Below are positions 16,680 through 25,584 of a stretch of 52,722 nt of DNA, one piece after another. The stretch's first letter is position 1, and each line of letters begins with the position of its first letter. The position numbers and the translations under genes were made by a program. The notes beneath the pieces were generated by a model that did no database searches, had not been told where the DNA came from, and was given only the letters and a program-made list of their open reading frames with translations. Source of the stretch: Asaia bogorensis (GTDB lineage Bacteria; Pseudomonadota; Alphaproteobacteria; Acetobacterales; Acetobacteraceae); NCBI GenBank assembly GCA_943333505.2, contig CALQTN020000028.1, positions 1 to 52,722 on the forward strand, given 5' to 3'.

Positions 16680-18224
16680 ATGATCGATACGCTTGGCGAT
16701 ATCCTACGCAACAACGCCTACAAATTCCCCAATGAAACCGCCTACGTGTTTGGCGATCGACGGATCGGTTTCGGCGAACACCACCGTCGGGCTGCACAAT
16801 TGTCGTCGGGGCTTTACGCGCTGGGGCAGCGCCGCCAGGACCGGGTATCGATCCTGGCGCAGAATTCCATGGAATATATGGAAATCTATGGCGCTTGCGC
16901 ACTGGCCGGCTTCATTGCCGCGACGGTGAATTTCCGCCTCGCGCCGCCCGAAATGGCCTATATCCTGGCCGATGCGTCGCCGCGCATTCTGGTGTTCGAG
17001 GCGCAATATGCGGCCACGATTGAACAGATCAAGCCAAGCCTGGGCACGATCGAAACCTATATCTGCATCGGTGGCCCGAAGCCGGAATGGGCACTCGACT
17101 TCGAAGCGGTGCTGGCAGGCGGGGACGAAAGCGGCGCTCCGGGCCAGGCATTGCCGGATGAGATCATGCATCTGATCTATACCAGCGGCACCACCGGACG
17201 GCCCAAAGGGGTGATGCGCAGCCATCGCGGCGATATCGCGGTGGCGCAGTTAATGGCCAATGAGCTTGGGCTGATTGTGTCGGACCGGCTGCAGCTGATC
17301 ATGCCGATGTTTCATGTCGGCGCGCGCTTCCTGCAACTCGGCGCGCATTTGCGCGGCGCAACGGTGGTGCTGCATCGCGACTTCAACCCGACCGAAATCG
17401 TGGACACCATGGTGCGGGAAAAAGTCACCATGACCCACATGGCGCCGACCATGGTGCAGGCGACCCTCGCCGTTCCCGGCATCGACAGCGCCGATCTGTC
17501 GTCACTGCACACGATCTGTTATTCGGCCGCCCCGATGCCGGTGCCGCTGCTGCGCCGCGGGCTCGCGTTGCTCGGACCTGTGTTCTTGCAGCTTTATGGC
17601 ATGACCGAGGGCGGCGGCACCACTTTGCACAAGCGCCAGCATCTGCCGGATGGCTCGCCCGACGACGTGAAGCGCCTTGGGTCGATTGGCCAGGCGGCAC
17701 CCAATGTCGATGTGAAAATCGTCGATGACGAAGGCCACGAGGTCACCGCCGGTCAACCCGGTGAAATCCTGACCAGGACCGCGACCCATATGGTGGGATA
17801 TTGGAACAACAGTGCCGCGACCGTCGCGGCGTTGCGCGGTGGCTGGTATTACACCGGCGATCTTGGCTACCTCGACCATGAAGGATTTCTCTATCTGGTC
17901 GATCGCAAGAAGGATATGATCATTTCGGGTGGCGAGAACATCTATTCGCGTGAGGTCGAGGAAGCCTTGGCGACCCATAAGGCGGTGCATGATGTCGCGG
18001 TGATCGGGGTGAAGGATGATTACTGGGGCGAAACCGTGCGCGCGATCACCGTGCTGGTGCCAGGGCAAACTCCATCGGCGGACGAGCTGATCGAGCATTG
18101 CCGGACCCAGATCGCCAGCTACAAGAAGCCGAAATCGATTGTATTCGTCGATGATCTGCCGCGCCTGCCGAGCGGCAAGATCAACAAGGTCACCCTGCGG
18201 CAACTCTACGGGAGCACATCGTGA
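16680..18224 (+). CDS. acyl-CoA synthetase (AMP-forming), first copy
   Basis: A 514-residue ANL-superfamily ligase that activates a carboxylic acid to its CoA thioester through an acyl-AMP. It shows the P-loop IYTSGTTGRPKGVM (166-179), YGMTEGGG, YTGDLGYLD, DRKKDMIISGGENIYSREVE and the C-terminal lysine motif RLPSGKINKV. It starts 11 nt after the acyl-CoA dehydrogenase stop and its TGA shares a base with the ATG of the next SDR gene, so it is part of a continuous operon. It is closely similar to the ligase at 19684. Fatty, aromatic and alicyclic acids are all possible substrates. Confidence 0.92.
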   Translation: MIDTLGDILRNNAYKFPNETAYVFGDRRIGFGEHHRRAAQLSSGLYALGQRRQDRVSILAQNSMEYMEIYGACALAGFIAATVNFRLAPPEMAYILADASPRILVFEAQYAATIEQIKPSLGTIETYICIGGPKPEWALDFEAVLAGGDESGAPGQALPDEIMHLIYTSGTTGRPKGVMRSHRGDIAVAQLMANELGLIVSDRLQLIMPMFHVGARFLQLGAHLRGATVVLHRDFNPTEIVDTMVREKVTMTHMAPTMVQATLAVPGIDSADLSSLHTICYSAAPMPVPLLRRGLALLGPVFLQLYGMTEGGGTTLHKRQHLPDGSPDDVKRLGSIGQAAPNVDVKIVDDEGHEVTAGQPGEILTRTATHMVGYWNNSAATVAALRGGWYYTGDLGYLDHEGFLYLVDRKKDMIISGGENIYSREVEEALATHKAVHDVAVIGVKDDYWGETVRAITVLVPGQTPSADELIEHCRTQIASYKKPKSIVFVDDLPRLPSGKINKVTLRQLYGSTS

Positions 18225-18955
18225 TGGAGACCGCTTTGGTGACCGGTGCCGCGCGCGGCATCGGGCGTGGCATCGTCGAACGGCTCGCGGCGGATGGCTA
18301 TCGGGTGATCGCACTCGACCGGCTCGAGGTAGTGCATGAGCTTGCTGAAATTCCCGGGACAATCGAAACGCTCGTGGCCGATGTGCAGGATCGCGCTGGG
18401 ATTGCTGCAATCATGGAGCGCTTCGCGCCGCTCGATGTGATCGTGAACAATGCCGGCATCACCAGCACCCATCGTTTCGAGGACCTGACCGAGCAGGATT
18501 TTCGGGATAATTTCGATGTGAATACGCTGGGCACCTTCATCGTCGCCCAGGAAGGCGCGCGGCGGATGCGCAATGGCGGCCGCATCGTCAATATCGCGTC
18601 GCGGTCCTTCGCCGGCGCGCCGCAAATGGCGCATTACGTCGCCTCCAAGGCTGCGGTCGTCGGCCTCACGCGGGCGATGGCGATCGATCTGTCGCCGCGC
18701 GATATCCGGGTCAATGCCGTCGCCCCAGGCGTGGTTGACACCGAGATGCTGCACTACATGACCCCGGAACGCCAGGCGGAGATGCTAAGTTGGCAATTGC
18801 TCGGGCGCATCGGCCAACCCGAGGACATCGCCCGCGCGGTCGCGTTTCTGGCGTCGCGGGATAATCGTTACATGACCGGACAGGTGCTGATCGTCGATGG
18901 CGGGCGTTCGCTCGGCCAGGGACAATTGCCGCCCGAACCCTCGCCTTACAACTGA
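18224..18955 (+). CDS. SDR dehydrogenase, pair member A
   Basis: A 243-residue short-chain dehydrogenase: TGAARGIG (7-14), LDRLE at the cofactor-specificity strand, NNAG (75-78), Ser126, Y138-VAS-K142, and MTGQVLIVDGGRS at the end. The start ATG shares a base with the ligase stop (TGATG); a GTG one codon earlier is the alternative. It is most like the SDR at 22847 (shared IVNIASR/INVASR and RAMAIDL/RGMAIDL stretches). Its 3' end overlaps the convergent TetR gene by 10 bp. Confidence 0.88.
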   Translation: METALVTGAARGIGRGIVERLAADGYRVIALDRLEVVHELAEIPGTIETLVADVQDRAGIAAIMERFAPLDVIVNNAGITSTHRFEDLTEQDFRDNFDVNTLGTFIVAQEGARRMRNGGRIVNIASRSFAGAPQMAHYVASKAAVVGLTRAMAIDLSPRDIRVNAVAPGVVDTEMLHYMTPERQAEMLSWQLLGRIGQPEDIARAVAFLASRDNRYMTGQVLIVDGGRSLGQGQLPPEPSPYN

Positions 18956-19557
18956 TCGGGTGCCGCGAGGCCATCCATCACAATCGCGGCAAACCCGCTG
19001 GTAACGTCTTCGATGCTGCGCGTGCCTGGCTTGAACCATTCGGCGGTCCAGTTGAGCGCACCGAGGATCAGCAGCCGCGCCAGGGTCATGTTGGCGCTCG
19101 CGCGGAATTCGCCGCGCTGCTGGCCGATGGTCAGGATTTCCCGCCACATCAGGCCATAGGCGTCACGCACTTTCTCGTGCTGGACCCGGATCGCTTCGGG
19201 CACCTGGCCGAACACCCGGCTTGTCGCCAGCGAGTAATCGCCATTGGCGATGATAGTGGTGACATGAGTGCGGAACGCGACCTCAAGCCTTTGGCGCGCG
19301 GTGGCATCCGCGGGCATGGCGGCAAGGGCGGCCGTGAGCGCATTAATGGTGGCATTCATGCCGAGATCGAGCACCGCGCTGATCAGTTCATCCTTGGACT
19401 TGTAATGATAATAGAGGCTGCCCGCTTTCAGGCCGGCTTCGTCGGCAATGACCCGCATGGTGGCGCCAGCATAACCGTAGTCGCGGAATACCCGGGCGGC
19501 GGCATCGAGCACGCGCTGTTGTGAGACGGCGGATTTGGCCAGGGGCTTGGTTACCAT
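18946..19557 (-). CDS. TetR-family regulator
   Basis: A 203-residue repressor-type protein. The N-terminal helix-turn-helix is textbook: VLDAAARVFRDYGYAGATMR then IADEAGLKAGSLYYHYKSKDEL (residues about 16-58). The rest is a helical ligand-binding domain. I place the start at the ATG at 19557, ten residues before the HTH, because longer forms in the same frame add only non-homologous sequence; no clear ribosome site is visible. It is divergent from the ligase gene at 19684, with a perfect-arm dyad between them (19625-19640), and similar sites lie before three other transcription units. The inducer is probably an acyl-CoA or the free acid of the pathway. Confidence 0.9.
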   Translation of the reverse strand: MVTKPLAKSAVSQQRVLDAAARVFRDYGYAGATMRVIADEAGLKAGSLYYHYKSKDELISAVLDLGMNATINALTAALAAMPADATARQRLEVAFRTHVTTIIANGDYSLATSRVFGQVPEAIRVQHEKVRDAYGLMWREILTIGQQRGEFRASANMTLARLLILGALNWTAEWFKPGTRSIEDVTSGFAAIVMDGLAAPDQL

Positions 19558-19624
19558 GACGCATGATACGTCGGCACGGCATGGAACGAAACGGTTTCTA
19601 ACGCGCGACAGAAATTGCATGGTT

Positions 19625-19640
19625 TCGAACTAGTGTTCGA
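19625..19640. promoter_or_regulatory. candidate TetR operator 3 (perfect arms)
   Basis: TCGAACTAGTGTTCGA: arms TCGAAC and GTTCGA are exact inverted repeats around TAGT. It lies between tetR (68 nt from its start) and the divergent ligase gene (43 nt from its start), the usual place for autoregulation. A half-site TCTAAC occurs at 19597-19602. Confidence 0.7.
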
Positions 19641-19683
19641 TTTTGCCATGGTGTAGCCTGTCGCAAAGGATCTGGAGGAACAC

Positions 19684-21255
19684 ATGACAATCAACGGCCA
19701 GGGACCGAGAACGCTTGCCGACATGCTGGACAATAATGCCTGGAAATACCCCGACGAAACCGCGTTCGTCTGGGGCGACCAGCGCATGTCGCACGCGGTG
19801 TTCCATGACCGGGTGAGCAGGCTTGCCAACGCGCTGCATCGTCTCGGGCTGAAGCGCCAGGATCGGGTTGGTATTCTCAGCCAAAACTCACTGGAATTTC
19901 AAGAGGTTTATGGCAGCTGCGAGATCTCGGGCTTCATCTGTGCAACGGTAAACTGGCGGCTCGCGGTGCCGGAGATGGTCTACATCATTAATGACGGTGC
20001 GCCGAAAGTGTTGATCTTCGAGGCTGCGTATCGCGATACGGTCATCGCGATGAAATCCCAGTTGACCAGTGTCGAGCATTTCATCTGCATCGGCGGCGGG
20101 TGCGATTTCGCCCTGGACTATGCGGACTTCCTGGCCTCCGGCGACCCGGCTGGCGTGAACTTCCGGCCGCGTGCCGATGATATCGCCTTTCTGATCTATA
20201 CCTCCGGCACAACCGGGCGCCCCAAAGGGGTGATGCTGACCCAGGGCGGCCAGGTGGCGGCAGCCGAAATCCTCGGCTCCGATATGCGCAACTGCCCCGA
20301 TGACCGATTGCTGATCATGATGCCGCTATTTCACATTGGCGCCAAAGTCATCCAACTCGCCCAGCATTGGCGCGCCGGCACCGTGGTGGTGCAGAAGGGT
20401 TTCGATCCGAAAGCGGTGCTCGATGCGATCGTATCAGAGCAAATCACCGTCACCCATATGGCGCCGACGATGGTGCAGACCTTGCTTGACTCGCCCGCCA
20501 TCGAAGGCGCCAACACATCGAGCCTGCGGATGATTGTCTACGCCGCCGCCCCGATGCCGGTGCCGGTGCTCAAGCGCGGGCTGAAAATCCTGGGGCCGGT
20601 GTTCCAGCAGCAATTCGGCCAGACCGAGGGCGTGGGCACCACCCTGCTCGCCCATCAGCACCGCCCGGATGGCACCGATCGCGACCGGGAGATTCTGACC
20701 TCGGTCGGGCAAGCCTCGCCGCGGGTTGGGGTGCGCATCGTCGATGATCTTGGCGCGGATTTGCCGGTTGGGGAGGTCGGGGAAATCCTGCTGACCAGCC
20801 CTGGGGTGATGAAGGGCTATTGGAACAATACCGCCGCCACCTTGGAAACGTTGCGCGATGGCTGGGTGCATACTGGCGATGTCGGCCGGCTCGATCGCGA
20901 GGGCTATCTCTATCTCGTCGATCGCAAGAAAGACATGATCATTTCGGGTGGCGAAAACATCTATTCGCGCGAAGTCGAGGAAGCCGTGGTCACCCATGAA
21001 GCCGTGTCCGAGGTTGCGGTCATTGGCGTTGCCGACGAAAAATGGGGCGAGGCGGTGATGGCCATCGTGGTCACCAAGCCCGGCGTTACCACCACGCCAG
21101 CCGCCATTATCGACCATTGCCGGATCATGATCGCGAGCTACAAGAAGCCGAGCCACGTGATTTTTGTCGATGAAATCGTGAAACTGCCGAGCGGCAAGAT
21201 CGACAAAGTGCGTTTGCGCCGGCTGTACGGAACCAAAACGACCCAGGGGGCATAG
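19684..21255 (+). CDS. acyl-CoA synthetase (AMP-forming), second copy
   Basis: A 523-residue ANL-family ligase with P-loop IYTSGTTGRPKGVML (171-185), FGQTEGVGT, HTGDVGRLD, DRKKDMIISGGENIYSREVE and KLPSGKIDKVRLRRLYG at the end. It matches the first ligase over its whole length, including VTHMAPTMVQ and YAAAPMPVP, so the pair arose by duplication. TGGAGGAACAC precedes the ATG. It is the first gene after the tetR intergenic region, and its TAG stop directly abuts the next SDR start. The two copies may differ in chain length or ring substrate. Confidence 0.92.
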   Translation: MTINGQGPRTLADMLDNNAWKYPDETAFVWGDQRMSHAVFHDRVSRLANALHRLGLKRQDRVGILSQNSLEFQEVYGSCEISGFICATVNWRLAVPEMVYIINDGAPKVLIFEAAYRDTVIAMKSQLTSVEHFICIGGGCDFALDYADFLASGDPAGVNFRPRADDIAFLIYTSGTTGRPKGVMLTQGGQVAAAEILGSDMRNCPDDRLLIMMPLFHIGAKVIQLAQHWRAGTVVVQKGFDPKAVLDAIVSEQITVTHMAPTMVQTLLDSPAIEGANTSSLRMIVYAAAPMPVPVLKRGLKILGPVFQQQFGQTEGVGTTLLAHQHRPDGTDRDREILTSVGQASPRVGVRIVDDLGADLPVGEVGEILLTSPGVMKGYWNNTAATLETLRDGWVHTGDVGRLDREGYLYLVDRKKDMIISGGENIYSREVEEAVVTHEAVSEVAVIGVADEKWGEAVMAIVVTKPGVTTTPAAIIDHCRIMIASYKKPSHVIFVDEIVKLPSGKIDKVRLRRLYGTKTTQGA

Positions 21256-22041
21256 ATGCTTGAATTATTCTCGCTGAAAGACAAGGTCGCCATTATCACC
21301 GGTGCAAGCCGGGGTTTGGGTCGGCCGATGGCCAAGGGGCTGGCGGCGGCGGGTGCGCATACCGTGCTGGTCGCCCGCGATGCGGTGAAACTAGCCGAAG
21401 TGCGCGATGAAATCGTCGCCGCCGGCGGCCAGGCCACGGTCCTCGCGTTGGATCTGACCGACGAGGCAGCGATCCGCGCCGGCGTCCGGCGCATCCATGC
21501 CGAACTCGGGCGCATCGACATCTCGGTCAACAATGCTGGCATCATCAACTGGCAGCCCGTGCTCGACAGCGACATCGACGATTTCGACCGCATCATGGAC
21601 ACCAACGTGCGCGCCACCTTCATCATGGCGCAGGAATGCGCGGCGGTGATGCAGGCCGGCGGGCGCGGTGGCCGGATCATCAATATCGGATCGCTGCTGT
21701 CGACGATCGGGCGTGCCAAGCTGCACGCCTACTGCACCAGCAAGTCGGCGATTGTCGGGCTGACCAAATCCATGGCGGCCGAATTGGGCCGCGACAACAT
21801 CACCGCCAACGTGATCGCACCGGGTTATTTCGTCACCGACATCAACGCGAGCCTGACCGCACGCCCGGGCTACGCCGAGGCGGTCAACGGGGTAACGCCG
21901 ATGGAACGCTGGGGCAAGCCGGAGGAATTGGTCGGCACGCTGATCTACCTCGCCTCTGCCGCATCGGGGTTCGTGACCGGGCAAGTCATCCATGTCGATG
22001 GCGGCATCCAGGCGAGCTTCGCCTTCCAGCTTGCCGCCTGA
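21256..22041 (+). CDS. SDR dehydrogenase, pair member B1
   Basis: A 261-residue SDR starting directly after the ligase stop. TGASRGLG (15-22), NNAG (92-95), Ser146 and Y159-CTS-K163 are present, with VTGQVIHVDGGIQ at the end. The N-terminal LFSLKDKVAIITGASRGLG is nearly repeated in the next gene (IFSLKGQVAIVTGASRGLG), so the two are a tandem duplicate pair. SDRs of this subgroup include gluconate 5-dehydrogenase-like enzymes. In this context oxidation of a hydroxyacyl-CoA or ring alcohol is more likely. Confidence 0.88.
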   Translation: MLELFSLKDKVAIITGASRGLGRPMAKGLAAAGAHTVLVARDAVKLAEVRDEIVAAGGQATVLALDLTDEAAIRAGVRRIHAELGRIDISVNNAGIINWQPVLDSDIDDFDRIMDTNVRATFIMAQECAAVMQAGGRGGRIINIGSLLSTIGRAKLHAYCTSKSAIVGLTKSMAAELGRDNITANVIAPGYFVTDINASLTARPGYAEAVNGVTPMERWGKPEELVGTLIYLASAASGFVTGQVIHVDGGIQASFAFQLAA

Positions 22042-22053
22042 GGAGCCATTCGC

Positions 22054-22836
22054 ATGACCGAAATATTTTCCCTCAAGGGCCAGGTCGCCATCGTCACGGG
22101 GGCCTCCCGGGGTCTGGGCTTTGAAATGGCGCGCGCCGTGGCGCAATCCGGCGCACGGGTTTACATGACCGCGCGTGGGGCGGAGCAGCTTGAAGACGCT
22201 GCTGCCGAGTTGCGCGCACAGGGGCTCGATGTCCTGGCCAAGGCGTTCGACCTCGCCGATCCCGACGCATGCGTGCGCGCGATTGCCGAAGTCGGCGCAG
22301 CGGAGGGCCGGCTGGATATTCTGGTCAATAATGCCGGGATCAATGCCTGGGAACCGCTGGCGGAAGCCAAGACCGCGACCTGGGATCGGGTGATGGGCAC
22401 CAATATTCGCGGGCCGTATTTATTGTGCCGGGAAGCCGCGCGATTGATGGTGCCACAAGGATATGGCCGGCTGATCAATATCGGTTCGGCGATGGCTGTG
22501 GCCGGGCGCGAGAAGATTACTGCCTATGTTGCGAGCAAGCACGGGCTGGCGGGCATGACCCGGGCGCTGGCCGCCGAACTTGGACCCAAGGGCGTGACCT
22601 GCAACATGATGGCGCCAGGCTATTTTCTGACCGACATCAACACGACAATCCTGGCGCGACCGGGCTATGAGCGCGGGGTTTCCGGCCGCATTCCGCTCGG
22701 GCGCTGGGGAAATCCCGATGAGGTCGGTGGGGTGGTGGCCTTCATGGCATCGAAAGCATCGAGCTACATGAATGGCCATATTCTGGTGGTGGATGGCGGA
22801 CTGACCGAAACCTTTGTGCTACCGATTGACGGTTGA
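22054..22836 (+). CDS. SDR dehydrogenase, pair member B2
   Basis: A 260-residue SDR with TGASRGLG (15-22), NNAG (92-95), Ser145, Y158-VAS-K162 and the closing MNGHILVVDGGLTETF. It is the tandem duplicate of the preceding SDR (shared APGYFLTDIN/APGYFVTDIN and ARPGY stretches). The gap to the previous gene is 12 nt and to the next 10 nt, so it is co-transcribed. All catalytic residues are kept, arguing against decay after duplication. Confidence 0.88.
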   Translation: MTEIFSLKGQVAIVTGASRGLGFEMARAVAQSGARVYMTARGAEQLEDAAAELRAQGLDVLAKAFDLADPDACVRAIAEVGAAEGRLDILVNNAGINAWEPLAEAKTATWDRVMGTNIRGPYLLCREAARLMVPQGYGRLINIGSAMAVAGREKITAYVASKHGLAGMTRALAAELGPKGVTCNMMAPGYFLTDINTTILARPGYERGVSGRIPLGRWGNPDEVGGVVAFMASKASSYMNGHILVVDGGLTETFVLPIDG

Positions 22837-22846
22837 GGAGTTGACA

Positions 22847-23578
22847 ATGAACGACAAGGAAGTGGCCGTAGTAACCGGCGCGGGCCAGGGCATTGGGCTG
22901 GCGACGGTCAAGCGTCTGGTGGCGGACGGGTTTCACGTGGTGATGGTGGATCGTAACCCCGAGCCGCTCGCGACAGCCGCCGCCGCGTTGCGCGCGGGCA
23001 GCAATTCGGTGGAACACCACGCGCTGTCGATCACCGATCGGCCGGCGGTCGCGGCACTGATCGCGTCGCTGCCGCGGGTCGATGTGCTGGTCAACAACGC
23101 CGCGATTTTCTGGGACGGCAAGTTCGACGCGACCACCGAGGATGACTTCAAGCAGATGTATGAGGTGAACGTGATCGGCACCTTCATTGTCTCGCAGGAA
23201 GCGGTGAAGGTGATGCAGCGCGGCGGACGGATCATTAATGTTGCATCCCGGGCCTATCTCGCCGGCTATGCCCATGCGCCCTACATCACCTCCAAAGCCG
23301 GCACTGTCGGGCTGACGCGCGGCATGGCGATCGATCTGGCGGAACGCGGCATCATGGTCAACGCGATTGCACCGGGGCTGATCGAGACCGACATGTTCCG
23401 CTCGATGAGCGTAGAACGTCAACAGGAAATGATTGCCAAGCAGCCGACGAAGATGGTTGGACAGCCGGAAGATATTGCCAACGGGATTGCGTTTTTCGCT
23501 GATCCGCGCAGCCGCAATGTGACTGGGCAGATTCTGGCGCTGGATGGCGGACGGTCGATGGGGATTTCGCTGTACTGA
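22847..23578 (+). CDS. SDR dehydrogenase, pair member A2 (last of the cluster)
   Basis: A 243-residue SDR: TGAGQGIG (10-17), VDRN at the cofactor strand (NAD preference likely), NNAA (83-86) in place of NNAG, Ser134, Y146-ITS-K150, and VTGQILALDGGRSMG at the end. ATG at 22847 is chosen because GAGGAG lies upstream; an in-frame GTG at 22814 would overlap the previous gene. It resembles the SDR at 18224. It ends 13 nt from the convergent livF-type gene, closing the catabolic cluster. Confidence 0.88.
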   Translation: MNDKEVAVVTGAGQGIGLATVKRLVADGFHVVMVDRNPEPLATAAAALRAGSNSVEHHALSITDRPAVAALIASLPRVDVLVNNAAIFWDGKFDATTEDDFKQMYEVNVIGTFIVSQEAVKVMQRGGRIINVASRAYLAGYAHAPYITSKAGTVGLTRGMAIDLAERGIMVNAIAPGLIETDMFRSMSVERQQEMIAKQPTKMVGQPEDIANGIAFFADPRSRNVTGQILALDGGRSMGISLY

Positions 23579-23591
23579 CTGCAAGCCGGCG

Positions 23592-24341
23592 TCAGACCGC
23601 CGCCGCCTCCACCCCGAGATAGAATTTCTGGATATCCTGGTTCGCCGAAAGCGCGGCCGCGGTGCCTTCGAGCACGGTGCGGCCGTTTTCGATCACATAG
23701 CCATACGATGCGAATTTCAGCGCGATCACCGCATTCTGTTCCACGAGCAGGATGGAAACCTTCTTTTCGCGATTGATCCGTTCGACGATCTGAAAAATAT
23801 CGCGCACGATCAGCGGTGCCAGCCCAAGCGATGGCTCGTCGAGCAGGATCATCTCCGGATCGGCGACCAAAGCCCGGCCGATTGCCAGCATCTGCTGCTC
23901 GCCACCCGACAGATAGCCGGCCTGCTGGGCGCGACGCTCCGCCAGAATGGGGAAATAGCCATAAACCTCATCAAAGGCGGCCTTGCGCGGGCGCGATTTG
24001 CGCTGCGCGAAGGTCGCGGCAATCAGGTTTTCCTCAACCGTCATCTCGGCGAAGACATGACGGCCCTCACGGACATGGAAGATCCCGCGCCGCACGATGA
24101 CGTGCGGCGCGAGATTGCTGGTGTCTTCACCGCCAATGGTGATTGACCCGCTGGTGATGCGGCCATCCTGAAGCGGCAGGAAGCCGGAAATGGCTTTCAG
24201 GGTCGTGGTTTTGCCCGCACCGTTAGCCCCAAGCAGGGCCACGATGCTGCCGGCCGGAACCACCAGGCTCAAATCCGACAGAGCCTGGATGACGCCCTGG
24301 TAGACCACCGCCAGGTTCTTGATTTCAAGGGCAGCCGCCAC
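23592..24341 (-). CDS. livF: Liv-type ABC ATPase, LivF class (system 2)
   Basis: A 249-residue ATPase: Walker A GANGAGKT (38-45), LSGGEQQMLAIGRAL, Walker B MILLDEPSLGLAP and the tail VEQNAVIALKFASYGYVIENG. I take GTG at 24341 as start, 2 nt past the binding-protein stop, with GAAGGCGGG upstream. A TTG seven codons earlier is possible but overlaps the previous gene. It is the last gene of the livG-livH-livM-binding protein-livF operon and faces the catabolic cluster tail to tail. Confidence 0.9.
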   Translation of the reverse strand: MAAALEIKNLAVVYQGVIQALSDLSLVVPAGSIVALLGANGAGKTTTLKAISGFLPLQDGRITSGSITIGGEDTSNLAPHVIVRRGIFHVREGRHVFAEMTVEENLIAATFAQRKSRPRKAAFDEVYGYFPILAERRAQQAGYLSGGEQQMLAIGRALVADPEMILLDEPSLGLAPLIVRDIFQIVERINREKKVSILLVEQNAVIALKFASYGYVIENGRTVLEGTAAALSANQDIQKFYLGVEAAAV

Positions 24342-24343
24342 AA

Positions 24344-25540
24344 TCAGCCCGCCTTCACCCAAGGGGTCATCGGTTGCGGATCGAAGTTGTTGGCCTTGGA
24401 ATATTTCACCACCTGCCCCAGGCCGATCTGCTGATTGGTCACGTTGACCGGTGCGCCGACGATGCCACCCGTATCCCAGTTCTTGATCGACCGCATGGCC
24501 GCGGCCAGAGTGTCGCCGTTTACCGGTTGGCCGGCATCGATCACGATCTCGAAGGCCTTGGTGGCCATCATCGCGCTGATCCAGGCATCAATATAGCCCA
24601 GGCGGATAATTCCATTGAACTTCGGGTCTTTTTTCTTGAGCGTGTCGCCCATCAGCTTGACCATATCACCGGATGGTTTGTTGCTGTCGTCATTCCAAAC
24701 CCGGATGCCGATCAAGCCATCGGCGACGTCTTTCAGGTCGCGTACCTTGGCATTCTCGCTCTGCCAGATGGTGCCCATGAAGACCACCTTGTCCATCCCG
24801 TAATCGCGTACCAGGCGGATAAGTTCCGGCCAGACGGAGAACGAGTAGCCATGGCACATGACATGGGTCGGCTGGGCCTGGCGGATGGCAAGCGCGAAGG
24901 CGCTGACATCGGTTTCGGCGAACTTGGTCTGCTGGACCAGCACCACGTTGATACCAAGCGCCTTAGCGTGGGCGACTGCGTCGTCGATCCCGTCGCGGCC
25001 CATGCTGATGCTGGAATGCACGACGGCAAGCTTGGCCGGGGTGGATCCGGATGACGATTTGACATAATCGACCAACATCTTGAGCTGGGCGCCATAGGTC
25101 GCACCGGGCACAAAATGGTAGGGATAGGCCTGTTGGTTGGCCAGTTCGGAGGCGAACGACCCCGACATCATCAGGATTTTGTTGGTGGCGTTGTTTTCCG
25201 GCGAAATAGCCTGGATCATCCCGGTGCTGTCACCAAAAATATAGTCCACCCGGCCCTGGGCAAGAGCTTTTTTGAGGTTGGCAACGGCGACATCAACCTT
25301 GAAGGTGGAATCGTTGATCGTCGCCTTGACCATGCGACCGCGAATGCCGCCCTTGGCATTGATCCAATCCGCGTAGGCGACATAACCATCACCCTGCGGT
25401 TTGCCACCCTCGGCCGCTGGGCCGGTCAGGTCACAATGGATGCTCCAGTTGATGTCCTCGGCGGCGCGGGCGCGCCCGATCCCGAAGCTTGTAACGGCGG
25501 CGGCGGCACCCGAGGCCAGCACTAAACTGCGTCTTTTCAT
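24344..25540 (-). CDS. Liv-type periplasmic substrate-binding protein (system 2)
   Basis: A 398-residue type-1 binding protein. The start ATG at 25540 has GGGAGA 7 nt upstream and begins a Tat-like signal peptide (MKRRSLVLASGAAAAVTS ... ARA-AE). The mature protein opens INWSIHCDLTGPAAEGGKPQ and shows NKILMMSGSFASELAN and FMGTIWQSENAK. It is quite different from the binding proteins of systems 1 and 3, so the ligand probably differs. Its operon carries a candidate operator of the neighbouring catabolic regulon, which makes the pathway's starting acid a reasonable ligand. Confidence 0.9.
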   Translation of the reverse strand: MKRRSLVLASGAAAAVTSFGIGRARAAEDINWSIHCDLTGPAAEGGKPQGDGYVAYADWINAKGGIRGRMVKATINDSTFKVDVAVANLKKALAQGRVDYIFGDSTGMIQAISPENNATNKILMMSGSFASELANQQAYPYHFVPGATYGAQLKMLVDYVKSSSGSTPAKLAVVHSSISMGRDGIDDAVAHAKALGINVVLVQQTKFAETDVSAFALAIRQAQPTHVMCHGYSFSVWPELIRLVRDYGMDKVVFMGTIWQSENAKVRDLKDVADGLIGIRVWNDDSNKPSGDMVKLMGDTLKKKDPKFNGIIRLGYIDAWISAMMATKAFEIVIDAGQPVNGDTLAAAMRSIKNWDTGGIVGAPVNVTNQQIGLGQVVKYSKANNFDPQPMTPWVKAG

Positions 25541-25584
25541 CGTTTGTCTCCCTGTTCTGCGATCCTTGCGATCGCTTTGGTTGC

